The position numbers and the translations under genes were made by a program. The notes beneath the pieces were generated by a model that was not told where the DNA came from, did not search any database, and saw nothing but the letters and a program-made list of their open reading frames with translations. From Microglena sp. YARC (Eukaryota; Chlorophyta; Chlorophyceae; Chlamydomonadales; Chlamydomonadaceae), in contig CM039464.1 in assembly GCA_022414725.1 (NCBI GenBank), forward strand, positions 24,747,529 through 24,811,528: a stretch of DNA of 64,000 bases. The letters run 5' to 3'. The first letter of the stretch is position 1. The number at the start of each line of letters is the position of its first letter. Of this stretch, positions 31,788 to 42,591 are shown piece by piece.

Positions 31788-32560
31788 CTCATCCGTTTTG
31801 CTCCTCCGATTTGCTCCTCCGGCAGTAGTGCAGTACGCCTGATGTACTGAAGTCACCACCCATGGAGGGGCGCCGCTGTAGGTCTTGGGCTTGAAGGGAT
31901 TCATAGGAGGTGTAGATTTGTAGATGGTCTCACGCAGTCCTCGCGACGATTAATAAACCTCCAATAGGTAATTCAATCACGAGGAGGATGAGGGGTCTTG
32001 GTTTGAGTAGCAGTGGTGGTTCGGAGTGTGGAAGGGGTGAGAGACAGTGAGAGGTTGCTTGAATGGCGAGCAGGGCTCCAGAGCGCAAGCAGGAATTAAA
32101 ACCAGCGAGGGGCGCACACAGCGCAATGTGCAAAGTCAGTAACTGAGTGTCACCTTCTGTTATTTGGCAAACAATTATGTCCGCCCAGTATCCTTACCGG
32201 CGGGCTAATTGGTACACCATCTCGTCTTTCAGAGATTGTCTGATGCTGGGGTTCCTAGTGCAACGGCAAGTATATCAAGGAGCAGTATTATCTTGATACT
32301 CCCACTCACGTCAAGGGATACGATGAACGCGGCGAGTGAAAGCTCCAGGGCGCGTCAAAGGAGAACTGGTCCGACTCAGTGGATACAATAGTGGTCAGTT
32401 CTTCAGGTAGGCGAAGATAGCGCGCATAACCTTTTATTGTGGAAGCAGAGACTGCAGACTCAAACTCTTTACAGAGGGAGAAGATAGCTAATGCATTGGC
32501 AGGCGATAGATAAAGAAGATGGCAGGCAGAACAGTCAGTACTTTATCGAAGCCCAGGACT
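31788..32560. mobile_element. Truncated copy of element X
   Basis: Aligns directly with 54245-54945 (TTGGGCTTGAAGGGATTCATAG, ATGGTCTCACGCAGTC.TCGCGACG, the GGCGATAGATAAAGAAGATGGCAGGCAG tail). It keeps only the right portion and one terminal repeat (about 32438-32550); most of the internal sequence of 52809-54945 is missing. A minus-strand MNPFKPKTYSG.PP start is shared with the fuller copy. Confidence 0.7.
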
Positions 32561-33282
32561 TTAACATATATAAAAAAAGCCTAAACTCCTCTCTACACCC
32601 CCAATTTCCTCCCTAGATGTCTAATGTCCACTCCGCTTGGTATGCTTTCTGCTACTATAGCCAATTGACCAGGTGTTAACTAGTACATCGCCCGGCGGGA
32701 CGTGGAGTTGGAAGAGATGAGCGTCCCAGAGTCGGCTGAAAAACAATGGACCAATCCAATCTTCGGGACTTTAGAGACCTCTTCAATCACTCCAAGGCAT
32801 AACTTTATTTTCGGCTAAAGCAACAGCTTCTCACAACGTCTACATGTGTTAATTTTGAATTTGATTTTACGCAAAACATGCATTTTTCATATACGGTTTA
32901 CACTTTACAATCAAAACGGTGGATGTACCACTATAGCTTATTGGATGGTACGTACATTTCTACTCCTCTCGAAGTCAAGGTGTTCAAATCGCCATCCAAT
33001 TTGATAAATAAGACCCTTTTATTCCACCTCTCCCTAATAAAATTGTGTTCATTTCCAGTAATACACAGCCACCCAGGACAAACTCTAGGCAGCTCCCTAA
33101 GCCAGCCACTAGGCCGAGCCCCTAGATTTGAATAGGACTGATAAATAGAGACGGCTGTACGAATGTTGATACCATATGATATACAGATATACTTGAATAA
33201 TTTCAGAACATGTTAAATGTTGAAGAGTGGGTATATATGACATATTCATCAATGTACGTATACTAGTAATGATCTTTGTCTT

Positions 33283-33379
33283 ATGGTGACTACTGCTAGC
33301 TCCGGCTTATGCAGTGGTATCCTTAACTTCACGTCCTGAGAGTGGCACATTACTCGGATGTAACAATTTCAATTTCAAT
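33283..33379 (+). mobile_element. 5'-truncated LINE tail, unit III
   Basis: The same 97-bp LINE 3' tail as in unit II, here with a full 9-bp duplication CTTTGTCTT at 33274-33282 and 33380-33388. The end is AACAATTTCAATTTCAAT, i.e. a short ATTTCA repeat tail rather than poly(A). Confidence 0.9.
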
Positions 33380-34007
33380 CTTTGTCTTTGAACTTTAATT
33401 TTGGCATGAACTCCGACCCCCCCGTCGTTTACTATTTTTTGTGGGTTCACTTCACCAGTGCTTGTTTGTATGCAGCCTTCCCAATATTGAGGTTGGGCAA
33501 GTCTATTTAGCCAATTTAGCTAATCCTTAATCGGCTGTGAAACAAACACAGTACTGGAGCGATGAATCTGTCAGCTTTCAAATGCATTACGTTGCTTTAG
33601 ACTTGGCCTAGTAGCAGGCCAGAGGAACTGCCTAGAAGCTGCTGCTCGTAATGACCGAAAACAAAAGGTATGCTCAAAGGCACTTAAATAGTGATATACC
33701 ACCATCTACCATCATCTACCATCATTTTTCTTCCAATGCAATAAAAAAACATTACGAGGAACGCTTAACACAATTATATTATTTTGCTCCCTGGTTTCTG
33801 TTATTGTTACCAGGCTTTAACTCATATATGAACATGGGATAACCGTGGTGTTAACTATTCGAGGTGTTCGTTAATGTTTTTTCTGTTGCTTCGGAGGAAC
33901 AACCTGGCACTTCTGCATGAAACGTGGTGTGGCACGGGGGTTTGGAATTGGAAGACAGCCAGCAGGCCAGAGAGGCAGAGCTGACTGAAATAAAGTGTAA
34001 ATCCTTT

Positions 34008-34069
34008 CAACAGTTAAAAAGCTCGTAGTCGGATTTCGGGTGGGTGTTAGCGGTCCGGCTCTGCTGTGT
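34008..34069 (+). rRNA. 18S rRNA gene fragment, unit III
   Basis: Same 62-bp small-subunit rRNA fragment as 24285-24346, at the same place in the unit. Shared position and sequence show it was captured before II and III separated. Confidence 0.75.
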
Positions 34070-34454
34070 AAACACAAATCAAATCGATAAGATTTTGGGT
34101 GTACCACGCAGTCAAACATACATTTATACGTTAGCAACGTGTGAATGGAATTGCCGGCTCATTGCTTGCTTGTATGTTAAAGTTGAGGGGTCGCCACGCA
34201 CCTAGGCAAAATATACCTACCCAATCTTGATTTAGGGGGGCTAACACGAAAAAAGGGACTGATGAATTGGGCCCATTGAATGCATATTACAGTCAAGGGG
34301 TACTAAATTAAAGGGACTTGCCCAACATCAAACAAAAAAGAAACTAAATCAATTAACATGCATGATGGGCACTTATGGCAATTCACAGCAGGAAGCAAGT
34401 GTCATCAGGCAGCCTATGGTATGTCTATCGGTAAAACGATTGCTCAACTTCAGT

Positions 34455-35770
34455 TCATCAATACTGTGTAATTGCATTCTGCACTCATCAGTGTGGTGCA
34501 GTAGCATTCTATGTCATTGCATTCTGCACTCAAAAATGTGGGGTAGAAGCAGTCAATGCGATTGCATTCTATATTTGATTGCATTCCACACTTGAAATTG
34601 TGGTGTAGAAGAAGTCAATGTCATTACATTCTGCACACAACAGTGTGGTGTACTAGCATCCTATGCGATTGCATGCTGCACTCATCTGGTGGTGCAGTAG
34701 CGTTCTATGTGATCGCATTCTGCACCTGACAGTGTGGCGTAGTAGAAGTCAATGTAATTGTATTCTGCACTTAACAGTGAGGCGTAGTAGCGTTCTGTGT
34801 GCTTTCAATCTGCACTCAACTGTGTGGTATAGTATGATTCTATGTGACTGCATATTGCACTTGAAATGGCGTAGAAGCAGTCAATGTGATTGCATTCTAC
34901 ACTTGAAATTGTGGTGTAGTAGCAGTCAATGTGATTGCATTCTACACTTGAAATTGTGGTGTAGTAGCAGTCAATGTAATTGAATTCTGCACTCATCTGG
35001 TGATGCAGTAGCAGTCAATGTGATTGCTTTCTGCACCTAACAGTGTGGCGTAGAAGCAGTAAATGTGATTGCATTCTATATGTGATTGCATTATTCTGCA
35101 CTTGAAATTGTGGTGTAGTAGCAGCCAATGTGATTGCATTCTGCACTCAACAGTGTGGTGTTGCAGCATTCAATGTGATTGCATTCTGCACTCATCTGGT
35201 GATGCAGTAGCAGTCAATGTGATTGCATTCTGCACCTAACAGTGTGGTGTAGAAGCAGTCAATGTGATTGCATGCTACACTTGGAATTGTGGTGTAGTAG
35301 CAGTCAATGCCATTGCATTCTGCAATAAGCAGTGTGGTGTACTAGCATCCTATGCAATTGAATTCTGCACTCATCTGGTGATGCAGTAGCAGTCAATGTG
35401 ATTGCATTCTGCACCTAACAGTGTGGCGTAGAAGCAGTCAATGTGATTGCATTCTACACTTGAAATTGTGGTGTAGTAGCGATCAATGTCATTGCATTCT
35501 GCCCTGAACAGTGTGGTGGACTAGCATCCTGTGCGATTGCATTCTGTACTCATCTGGTGGTGCAGTAGCGTTCTATGTGATTGCATTCTGCGCCTAGCAG
35601 TGTGGTGAAGAAGCAGTCAATGTGATTGCATTCTATATGTGATTGCATTCTACAATTGAGCTTGTGGCATTGTAGCAGTCATTGTAATTGCATTCCGCAC
35701 TCAACAGTGTGGTGTACTAGCATCTTATGGGATTTCATATTGCACTCAACAGTGTGGCTTAGTAGCTTTC
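34455..35770. repeat. 45-bp minisatellite, unit III
   Basis: About 29 copies of the 45-bp unit. Minus-strand frames repeat VECNHIDCYYTTISS (34805-34996). Variant order is partly shared with unit II at the right end (TTCTATATGTGATTGCATTC, about 35628-35648). Confidence 0.95.
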
Positions 35771-36522
35771 TATCTTGGTCATGCTTCCGAATTGCGCTTT
35801 CAACCCCCTACCCCCTGGTGCAGCAGCATCATGTGGGCTGCTTGGAAACATCTGAGCTAAGGACTCAGTCCCAAAAGGTTCAGTGACCGACACCATCTCA
35901 TTGGCTGGCAATGTTGCTGTGTTGCTTGCTTGTGTGGGCTGCGTTGGATGCTTCTTGGAACATCAGGGGATGATTCAGCTGGAGCTCTGTCTGTGGACAT
36001 ACTCCTGGGAGTCCTGGTGCATACGGTAGGAGATTTGGATTCAGTTTTTGAAGCAAGGGACAAACATTGAATTCATAAACAGTAATTGCGTGTGTTGCAA
36101 TCTGCACAGCACAATGCACACTGAAAGTTTGGCAGCCATTCGAGAGTTCTGTGTAACATCCTCCATGCAACAGATATGTGCAACATATTCACATGCATGC
36201 CTCTCCATGTATTAAGCAGATGAAGTTGCAGCATCCCTCCATGCACAATTTTTAATGGCCTCCATCATACGCAAATGCCATGTAAAACCTACCTTTGTAA
36301 CTTGCCAGTCCGAGGCTGCATGGAGCTTGGAGCAGGCGAGAACTGAATGCTGAGAATGTTAGTACTGTGTGGCCAGCAGCTACTGCCCTTGAAACGTCCT
36401 TTCAGCCATCCTGGGGAACCACTACCACTTGTGATGCTGCAATACAGACGAGACCCTGTTGATTCGCTATTTTCCGTTGTAGGTTGAATTGGGCCATCCC
36501 GCATATGCAACATGTTTATTCC
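35771..36522 (-). pseudogene. Conserved spacer, unit III
   Basis: Counterpart of 12361-13120 and 25906-26652. The minus-strand frame 36289-36735 (148 codons) runs from the end of this spacer through the 15-bp minisatellite; the others (35857-36063, 35898-36170) overlap in different frames. No domain recognised. Confidence 0.35.
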
Positions 36523-36646
36523 TTGGTGGCTAATATCCTGGTGGCTGATACCCTGGTGGCTAATATCCTGGTGGCTGATACCCTGGAGGCTAATATCCTG
36601 GTGGCTGATACCCTGGAGGCTAATATCCTGGTGGCTGATACCCTGG
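36523..36646. repeat. 15-bp minisatellite, unit III
   Basis: About eight copies of the GGTGGCTAATATCCT / GGTGGCTGATACCCT repeat, the shortest of the three arrays (12, 10 and 8 copies in I, II and III). Confidence 0.93.
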
Positions 36647-36769
36647 GGACTGACATGTATGTGTATATACATGTATGTGTATATTTCCACCCAACAACCT
36701 TCACTGAATAGGCTTGCAACATAACATGCATGCAAAGCTGACTGCTAGTCCACCAAGAGGTACATGAGC

Positions 36770-38467
36770 ACTCTAGTGGAGCAGTGTAGATGGCTGTGTG
36801 GGTGGGGGTGGTGCACTCCCATGGATATTTAAGGGTAGTGGGGCACTGCTATGGCTGTATCGGGCTGGCAGGGTCCTTCCCTGGCTGTGTATGTGGCTGT
36901 GGGTGGTGCGCTCCCATGGATATGGAAGGGTAGTGGGGCACTCCCATGGCTGTGTAGGGCTGGTAGGGTTGACTTGGCATGTTCTCGATGCCATCAGGTG
37001 CATCGTTCTTGATATTGGGAGGCATGCAGTGGAGCTGACACCTGAGGCACATCTCTTACACTTCCTCTCCATCTAATGACGTGCCATCATTGGATGAGAT
37101 AGAATCCATCAGTGAAGTAGCCAACGCAACAGGGGAGAGTGTTGAATTCGGCAGTGTATCCATGGACAATGGTAATCCATAGCCATGAAAGTGTACCCAT
37201 GGACAACGGTAATCCGCAAAGTAGGTATAACCCGCGCTCACTGTTTTTGTTTTGGGCTACGGGCAGCAGCTTCTCGGCAGCTCCCTCTCTCCATCCTTGT
37301 GCCAACCGTGAATCTAGCTAGTGTATCTGAAAGCTGACATTTCGAGCATTCCGATGCAGTCGAAACCATTGGGCTTTACCCAGTGGCGGGCTAGCGGAGC
37401 CAAGTTGGCAATGGATAGCCCATATTGCGAATATATCCCATGTCGATCAAATCATCATGGTCATCCATCCATGGCCTCGGGTTTGGTCCTGCTGCCAGCA
37501 TCGCTTCTTCTCGTGCCTGCTTCTCATCAACATTGGCCGACCTGTTACAATTAATGCAGTGTAGTTGGGAGATCGTGGATGTTGGCACAATATGAACAAG
37601 TCACTGGTCATGCAGAGCAATGTGAGGCTAGATGTTACCTTTGCCTGTCTTCTGGTTGTTTGGTCATTTGCATGTATGTATAGGGGGTTTTCTGCTTGGG
37701 CACAAAAACGACCTTTCCACGATTCTCGTGAAAAGGAGGGATGGTTGCCTGAGGCACTCCAGGGTACACGGTTCACTATCTCAGGCTTCTTCCCTCGGTT
37801 TGGGCAGCCCCTTGGGGATGTGGTAGGACCGTGCATCAGTCTTGTCCCCCTAAACCTTCTACCACCTGGTCGACATCAAATTTAGTAGCTAACACCACCA
37901 TCGAGCTACTCTTGCATGAGCTTATCTTGACGCCACGCACTGAGGACATATCTATAACCTTCCATTCGAGAACTTCTACAGCGATTGCATGGAGTCCTTG
38001 GTTGGTTCTGTACCATGTCATTTGCATGATGCTTCAGCATCAACCCAAGGACGTGCAGGGCACTATCTTTAAGGCCAATGTCTGCTGATGAGACGGTACC
38101 CCACGTCTGGAGAACACAACCAGGCCTTATTGATACGAGCAGGATAGATGCTCAGTATAATGCTAATCCCGTGTTGCTCTAAACCTAGATATTGTCTGCA
38201 CCAGCACTGACCTGTTAGTGTGGTAGTGTTGAGCGTAGGCTTTGCAGTATTGCTCAAAGGCGTCGGCTTCTTTCTCGAAGATTGCGTTTTCTGCCTGGCA
38301 TGCTGCGAAGTCGAAGATGCGCTGCGTGGTAAAGATGTGAACAGGCTTGGCATGAGTTGGTTATATAGGAGACATGCATGAAGCAGTATGACCATGCGCT
38401 AGTGAAAGAAATGACCATGCCATATGGAATGCCAAAGGAAAGCAGCGCAAGCCCTCCACCCCCACTC
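36770..38467 (-). pseudogene. Decayed gene of unknown function, unit III, blocks B-F
   Basis: Minus-strand blocks in the order of units I and II: B 38215-38346 (FTTQRIFDFAACQAENAIFE-like, after a TAG), C 37890-38010 (TWYRTNQGLHAIAVEVLEWK, DMSSVRGVKISSCKSSSMVV), D 37650-37880 (GCPNRGKKPEIVNRV), E 37391-37590 (LHCINCNRSANVDEKQAREE), F 36800-37055 (Pro/His-rich). Gypsy-2 is inserted between block B and block A (50400-51155), cutting this copy in two. Confidence 0.45.
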
Positions 38468-38762
38468 TGTGGTATATGAATACCTTGTAACACGGAGTGT
38501 CTTGTAACTGGAAGCCTAAGAAATGATCTCAGGAGTTTAGACGGCCCTAAGAGTCAGAAGCACGGCTTAAGACTCCCTTCCCGCTTCCAGCGCGTCTAGA
38601 CCCTAATGGAACCCTCGTTTTAGGTATTCCCGAGTAGCTGATCAGACACTGATCAGTAGGTCAATTCGCTCGGTTTCAACTGCCTACAGAAGTCGTTCGT
38701 CATCTGTCGGAAAGTCGTCACCACCGCGTGGCAACTCAGTGGGAGGATCGTTATCCACCACA
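38468..38762 (-). repeat. Gypsy-2 3' LTR
   Basis: 295 bp, TG...CA on the minus strand, differing from the 5' LTR at one position (CCCTTCCCGC versus CCCTTTCCGC). Preceded on the minus strand by the purine run AGAGAAGGGGAA (38764-38775), the probable polypurine tract that primes plus-strand synthesis. Confidence 0.95.
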
Positions 38763-38775
38763 ATTCCCCTTCTCT

Positions 38776-39210
38776 AGCCCTAGCCTTCTCCTGAAGTCTA
38801 GTACTCTTTCGAATGAGAAACTCATCAGGGGTTACAGTCGCATAATCCCTGTGAGTAGGTTTTTTAACCGTTTTAGGTTTCGGGTCGTTGGCACCTATCA
38901 CGGGTCGTACCCGAGAAGGGTGTTGTCTCCAATACAAATCGATTTGTTCAGAGCACATAGGTAACAACTCTTCTTCGAGTTCCCAAGAGTGAACATGGTC
39001 TGAGTGTAACCATTGTACATAGTAATACACCGTACCAGACTGTATCTTGTGATCAACAACGTTGCTAATCTCGTAGATAGGTTCACCGCATGTGCGTAAC
39101 AATTCCGGATTTGGTCTAATAAACCCAGTCCCGTCGGATAGGTATTCTTTGACAAGAGATACGTGAAACGTTGGATGAATCTTCCATCCTTCGGGGAGGG
39201 ATAGAGTCAC
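38776..39210 (-). pseudogene. Gypsy-2 pol C-terminus with chromodomain
   Basis: A frame with LPEGWKIHPTFHVSLVKEYL (the conserved post-integrase segment of Ty3/gypsy) followed by a chromodomain-like stretch YEISNVVDHKIQSGTVYYYV and QWLHSDHVHSWELEEEL (about 38930-39085), then a basic C-terminus. In chromoviruses this domain helps steer integration to particular chromatin. It is separated from upstream integrase by a one-base shift in the G run near 39222-39227. Confidence 0.85.
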
Positions 39211-39668
39211 TGCACTGGTCTCCCCCTCTTTTGGATAGTGTGAGAGATTTTGTAGGGACCAACGAATCTGGGCATGAGCTTCCGAGTCATACCAGGCCAG
39301 TATTTGATGTTCTTCGAGTTCAACAAAACTTCCTGACCGTGAGTATACTTCACCGGTCGACGGTGCAAGTCTGCATACGTTTTTTGACGATCCTTCGCGG
39401 ATTTAAGCGCTGCCTTGGCCGTGTCATATGCATTATTCATATGCTCGACCCAGGACAGGGCTGGTTGATGTGCCGTAGCGATGACATCATCTGATGGTTG
39501 TAGTGCCACTCGAGGGTATCTACCGTACAGCAACCGAAACGGAAAATCTCGAATGCTTCTGTTGTACGAGTTGTTGATGGCGAATTGTGCATTCGCCAAA
39601 AGACTGGCCCAATTTTTCTGATTCGCAGAGGAAAAATGGCGAAGAGTGTCATCGAGAACACTGTTCAT
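39207..39668 (-). pseudogene. Gypsy-2 integrase C-terminal part
   Basis: In the same frame as the long pol ORF but after two stop codons (near 39807 and 39669). It contains the last part of the integrase core (DDTLRHFSSANQKNWASLL, QFAINNSYNRSIRDFPFRLL) and the GPY/F-type module LMPRFVGPYKIS. The stretch between the stops carries the SDRDVKFTSKFWQ and MSTAFHPETDGQT motifs. The stops look like ordinary point mutations. Confidence 0.88.
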
Positions 39669-39806
39669 ACGTTATGTTTGACCATCTGTTTCTGGGTGAA
39701 ATGCAGTCGACATTCCAGGGCGGATAGCGCACAGAGTTAATAGTGTTTGCCAAAACTTACTCGTGAACTTAACATCGCGATCAGAGATGATGGAAAGCGG
39801 ATGGCC

Positions 39807-41768
39807 TTATTCGCTGAGCACGCGCTCGTGGAACAGGGTAGCAATCTTTTCAGCATCGTCTGTCGTTTTGCATGGGATAAGTTTGACCATCTTCGTAAGG
39901 CGATCAACGATCACGTAGATCTGATCAAAACCATTCGATTTCGGTAGCCCAACGATGAAGTCCATGGACAGTGAATCGAAGGGGGCGGTCGGAATCGAAA
40001 GGGGTTGAAGGTTACCTTGCGGGTTCTGATGTGAAATTTTTACCCGTTGGCAAGAATCACAGTGGCGTACGTAATCAACGACATCGAGTCGCATGGCAGG
40101 CCACCAATAGTAGCGTGCAACAGATCGAAAAGTTTGGTCGATGCCTCCATGTCCACTTCGTTGGGTATCGTGGAAAGCAAACAAAATTCGAGCTTTGAGC
40201 GAATTACCATTTGGTACAACGATCTGCGACTCAGATGCTGCTCGTATGGATTTGCCGGTGCCAACCCAGAAACCATCTGCCCGTTTGGAGAGGTACTTGG
40301 TATTGTGCGGATTATCGAACCACAAGTCTTCCGTGTAACCATGCAGAATATCTGGGGCTATTTCGCGCATGTGGAGTGGGTCATTTGCGGACAGCCTCTG
40401 AATGAACAAAGCCGTAGCCTCTGAGAAGGCTGGATTCCTACTCAGAGGGTCAGCTACGTTAGTACGGCCCGCGATATGAGCCCACTTCATGTTCGTGAAG
40501 CGCGAGAAAAACTCAAGATATCGTGCCTGCTTTCTGCTCAGCATGGGCTGATTTGCAAGGTAGACGAGGGGTTCGTGGTCGGTGTCAAGTTCGAACTTGC
40601 CAGTGCAACATTCGAGGTAGCATCGCCATTCTTTCAAGGCCAAGTACACTGCGAGTAATTCTTGCTCGCCCGTGGAGTAGTTTCGTTCAGCGCTTGAGAA
40701 TTTGTGAGAGTGGTACGCGATGGGTCGCCCATCTTGCATGAGAACGCCCCCTGTACCAACGACAGAAGCATCGGTTACCGCCCGATAGTCCTTCGCTGGG
40801 TCAGGGTGTGCAAGCAAAGGAGCCTTCGTAAGACTTTCTTTGATGCCGAGGAATGCCTCCTGGCAGGCTTGGGTCCAAACATTTTGAAATGCAGGTCCCT
40901 TGAGCCCTGCCTGTCGTTTTCCGAGTGGTTTCGGACTTGGTGTCACCGTCGGTGATTTTGTCAGTCCTGGCGGTTTCAATTTCGGTGAAATCGGTGCTGG
41001 CCTGTCTGTTAGATTCGAAATCTGGATTAGAGGGGCTGCGAGCGTCGAGTAACCTTGGATAAACTTTCTGAAAAAGTTAGAGAGTCCTAGGAACTGCTGA
41101 ACTTCCTTCGAGGAGGTAGGTGTGGGCCAATCTGCAACTGCTTTCACCTTCGTTTCGTTGACTCGGACGCCTTCACCGGAGAGCACATGCCCTAGGTATT
41201 TGACTTCCGGTCTATAGAAGAAACACTTTTCTCGTTTAAGAAAGAGGTGGTTATCTTCAAGACGTTGTAACACAATTCGAATGTGTTTTTCGTGTTCTTC
41301 ATCATTACTGCTGTAGATGAGAATATCATCCAAGTAAATGACGACGAATTTGCCAATTAAATCTCTGAACACGGTGTTCATGACTTTTGTAAAGGCCGAG
41401 GGTGCATTTGCTAGCCCAAAAGGGAGAACCTTGAATTCATAGAGTCCCATCGGGGTTATGAACGCAGTTTTCGGGACGTCTGAATCATGTAACCGTATGT
41501 TGTGGTATGCATTATGTAAATCCAGATTTGAGAACACACTAGCTCCTCGAACTGAGTCAAACAGATCGTCAATTCGTGGGAGGGGATAGCGATTTGGTAC
41601 CGTGACCTTGTTCAATTTACGATAGTCGATAGCCATCCTCCAAGAGCCATCGGGTTTGGCGATGAAAAGGACTGGTGCGCCCCACGGGCTCGAGCTAGGG
41701 CTGATGTAGCTTTTGGCCAACAAGTCTTTAACTTGGTTTTGGACCTCTAGCAGTTCTGCGGGGGACAA
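39807..41768 (-). CDS. Gypsy-2 RT-RNase H-integrase ORF (653 codons)
   Basis: Longest intact piece of gypsy pol. Rough layout: RT at residues 1-235, with WRMAIDYRKLNKVTVPNRYP, SVFSNLDLHNAYHNIRL and VVIYLDDILIYS; a Pro/Lys/Thr-rich insert at about 250-300 (ISPKLKPPGLTKSPTVTPSP); RNase H at about 325-455 (DASVVGTGGVLMQDG, STGEQELLAVYLAL, ELDTDHEPL, GRTNVADPLSR); integrase HHCC zinc module (HDTQRSGHGGIDQTF, HCDSCQRVK) and first catalytic Asp (DSLSMDFIVGLPKS). It stops at 39807 within integrase by a TAA. The start shown is just the first Met after the protease junction. It would make cDNA from element RNA. Confidence 0.93.
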   Translation of the reverse strand: MSPAELLEVQNQVKDLLAKSYISPSSSPWGAPVLFIAKPDGSWRMAIDYRKLNKVTVPNRYPLPRIDDLFDSVRGASVFSNLDLHNAYHNIRLHDSDVPKTAFITPMGLYEFKVLPFGLANAPSAFTKVMNTVFRDLIGKFVVIYLDDILIYSSNDEEHEKHIRIVLQRLEDNHLFLKREKCFFYRPEVKYLGHVLSGEGVRVNETKVKAVADWPTPTSSKEVQQFLGLSNFFRKFIQGYSTLAAPLIQISNLTDRPAPISPKLKPPGLTKSPTVTPSPKPLGKRQAGLKGPAFQNVWTQACQEAFLGIKESLTKAPLLAHPDPAKDYRAVTDASVVGTGGVLMQDGRPIAYHSHKFSSAERNYSTGEQELLAVYLALKEWRCYLECCTGKFELDTDHEPLVYLANQPMLSRKQARYLEFFSRFTNMKWAHIAGRTNVADPLSRNPAFSEATALFIQRLSANDPLHMREIAPDILHGYTEDLWFDNPHNTKYLSKRADGFWVGTGKSIRAASESQIVVPNGNSLKARILFAFHDTQRSGHGGIDQTFRSVARYYWWPAMRLDVVDYVRHCDSCQRVKISHQNPQGNLQPLSIPTAPFDSLSMDFIVGLPKSNGFDQIYVIVDRLTKMVKLIPCKTTDDAEKIATLFHERVLSE

Positions 41769-41797
41769 CCGGTGTCCTCGAGAGAATTGTGGGGATG

Positions 41798-42094
41798 TGT
41801 CAGCTGTACTACTAGGACACGATCAGATGCCAATAAGGCACTCGTGTCCTAGTAGTACAGCTGACAATAATGCATGTCCCGGGAGGAGAACAGATTACCC
41901 AGAGGTTCTACAAATCCACAGCCAAGCTCTCGGCTATGGTCTTACGATTGGGGGCAACTTAGTACTGATCAGACCCGCACCCCGCCTGTGTACCGCAACC
42001 TTCTGGGGAGGATCGACCCCCCCCGTTTTCCTCCCGAGTCAGGCATTATTGTCAGCTTTAGCTGTTCATTGGTTCTACCTGGCCTATTGGCTAC
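41798..42094 (+). repeat. Copia-B 5' end: hairpin plus scrambled LTR
   Basis: The element starts with a perfect inverted repeat, arms 41798-41822 and 41842-41866 (25 bp each, starting TGTCAGCTGTACTACTAGG) around a 19-bp loop. This is followed by about 180 bp of unassigned sequence, then at 42050-42094 the first 45 bp of the 3' LTR (TGTCAGCTTTAGCTGTTCAT). After that it jumps straight into gag. The rest of the 5' LTR, the primer-binding site and the gag start are missing. The 3' LTR does not contain the hairpin. Confidence 0.75.
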
Positions 42095-42591
42095 TCAAAT
42101 CGGGTACAACAGTTTCCGAATTTCAATGTATTGAGATCGCGATCGCTGGTGCATCTCATCCTCGATTTTCTGGTTTGCTGACCATGTTCAGTGGTCCTGA
42201 GTTTGTTGAGAATCAGATCACGTTTGCTGAAGTGCAATATCGTTATGAGTCCATAGACACAGCAAACCAGAGGCTGCTGTCTAATCACCCTCACTACCCA
42301 CCATGGGTCAAATCAACCCCCACTCACCTACCCTCCCCTTTGCCAGCAATGGCTGCTGCAGGATTACCTCAGGGCAGTGGAGTGCCGCAGTGCATCTACT
42401 GCCCTCGCCCTGGACACGCTTCGGAAACTTGCTGGACGCAGTTCCCGAAGCTTCGCCCTCGTGGTGCTGCTCGTGGAGGTCGTGGCGGTCAGAAGAAGCC
42501 ACCACCACGAGGTGGAGGAGGAGCTGCACCAGTCAGCCGTGCTGAATGTACCGCATTGATGGCTCAGATGGCTCTACTTGCAAAGAAGTGA
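42095..42591 (+). pseudogene. Copia-B gag, C-terminal part
   Basis: Open frame with FSGPEFVENQITFAEVQYRY typical of the copia gag C-terminal half, and a zinc knuckle CIYCPRPGHASETC (CX2CX4HX4C) near 42391-42432, followed by an Arg/Gly/Pro-rich basic tail. This is the nucleocapsid part that binds element RNA. The N-terminal half is lost in the 5' rearrangement. The open frame upstream to 41713 runs through the hairpin and is not real gag. Confidence 0.85.

Larger units (their letters stand above)
32745..34365. other. Unit III left arm
   Basis: Non-coding arm, collinear with 8700-9900 and parts of 10740-11936 in unit I, and with 22980-24647 in unit II. It shows uninterrupted sequence at the sites of the unit I MITE (about 32700) and of the unit II hAT-like insert (about 33890). 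Confidence 0.7.

Noticed and set aside
41713..42094. N-terminal part of the 292-codon frame leading into copia-B gag
   Set aside because: It reads through gypsy-2, the hairpin and the LTR stub; only the part after about 42095 resembles gag.
42546..42591. Programmed -1 frameshift between copia-B gag and protease
   Set aside because: No clear slippery heptamer was seen, and copia elements normally use one frame; simple decay is more likely.
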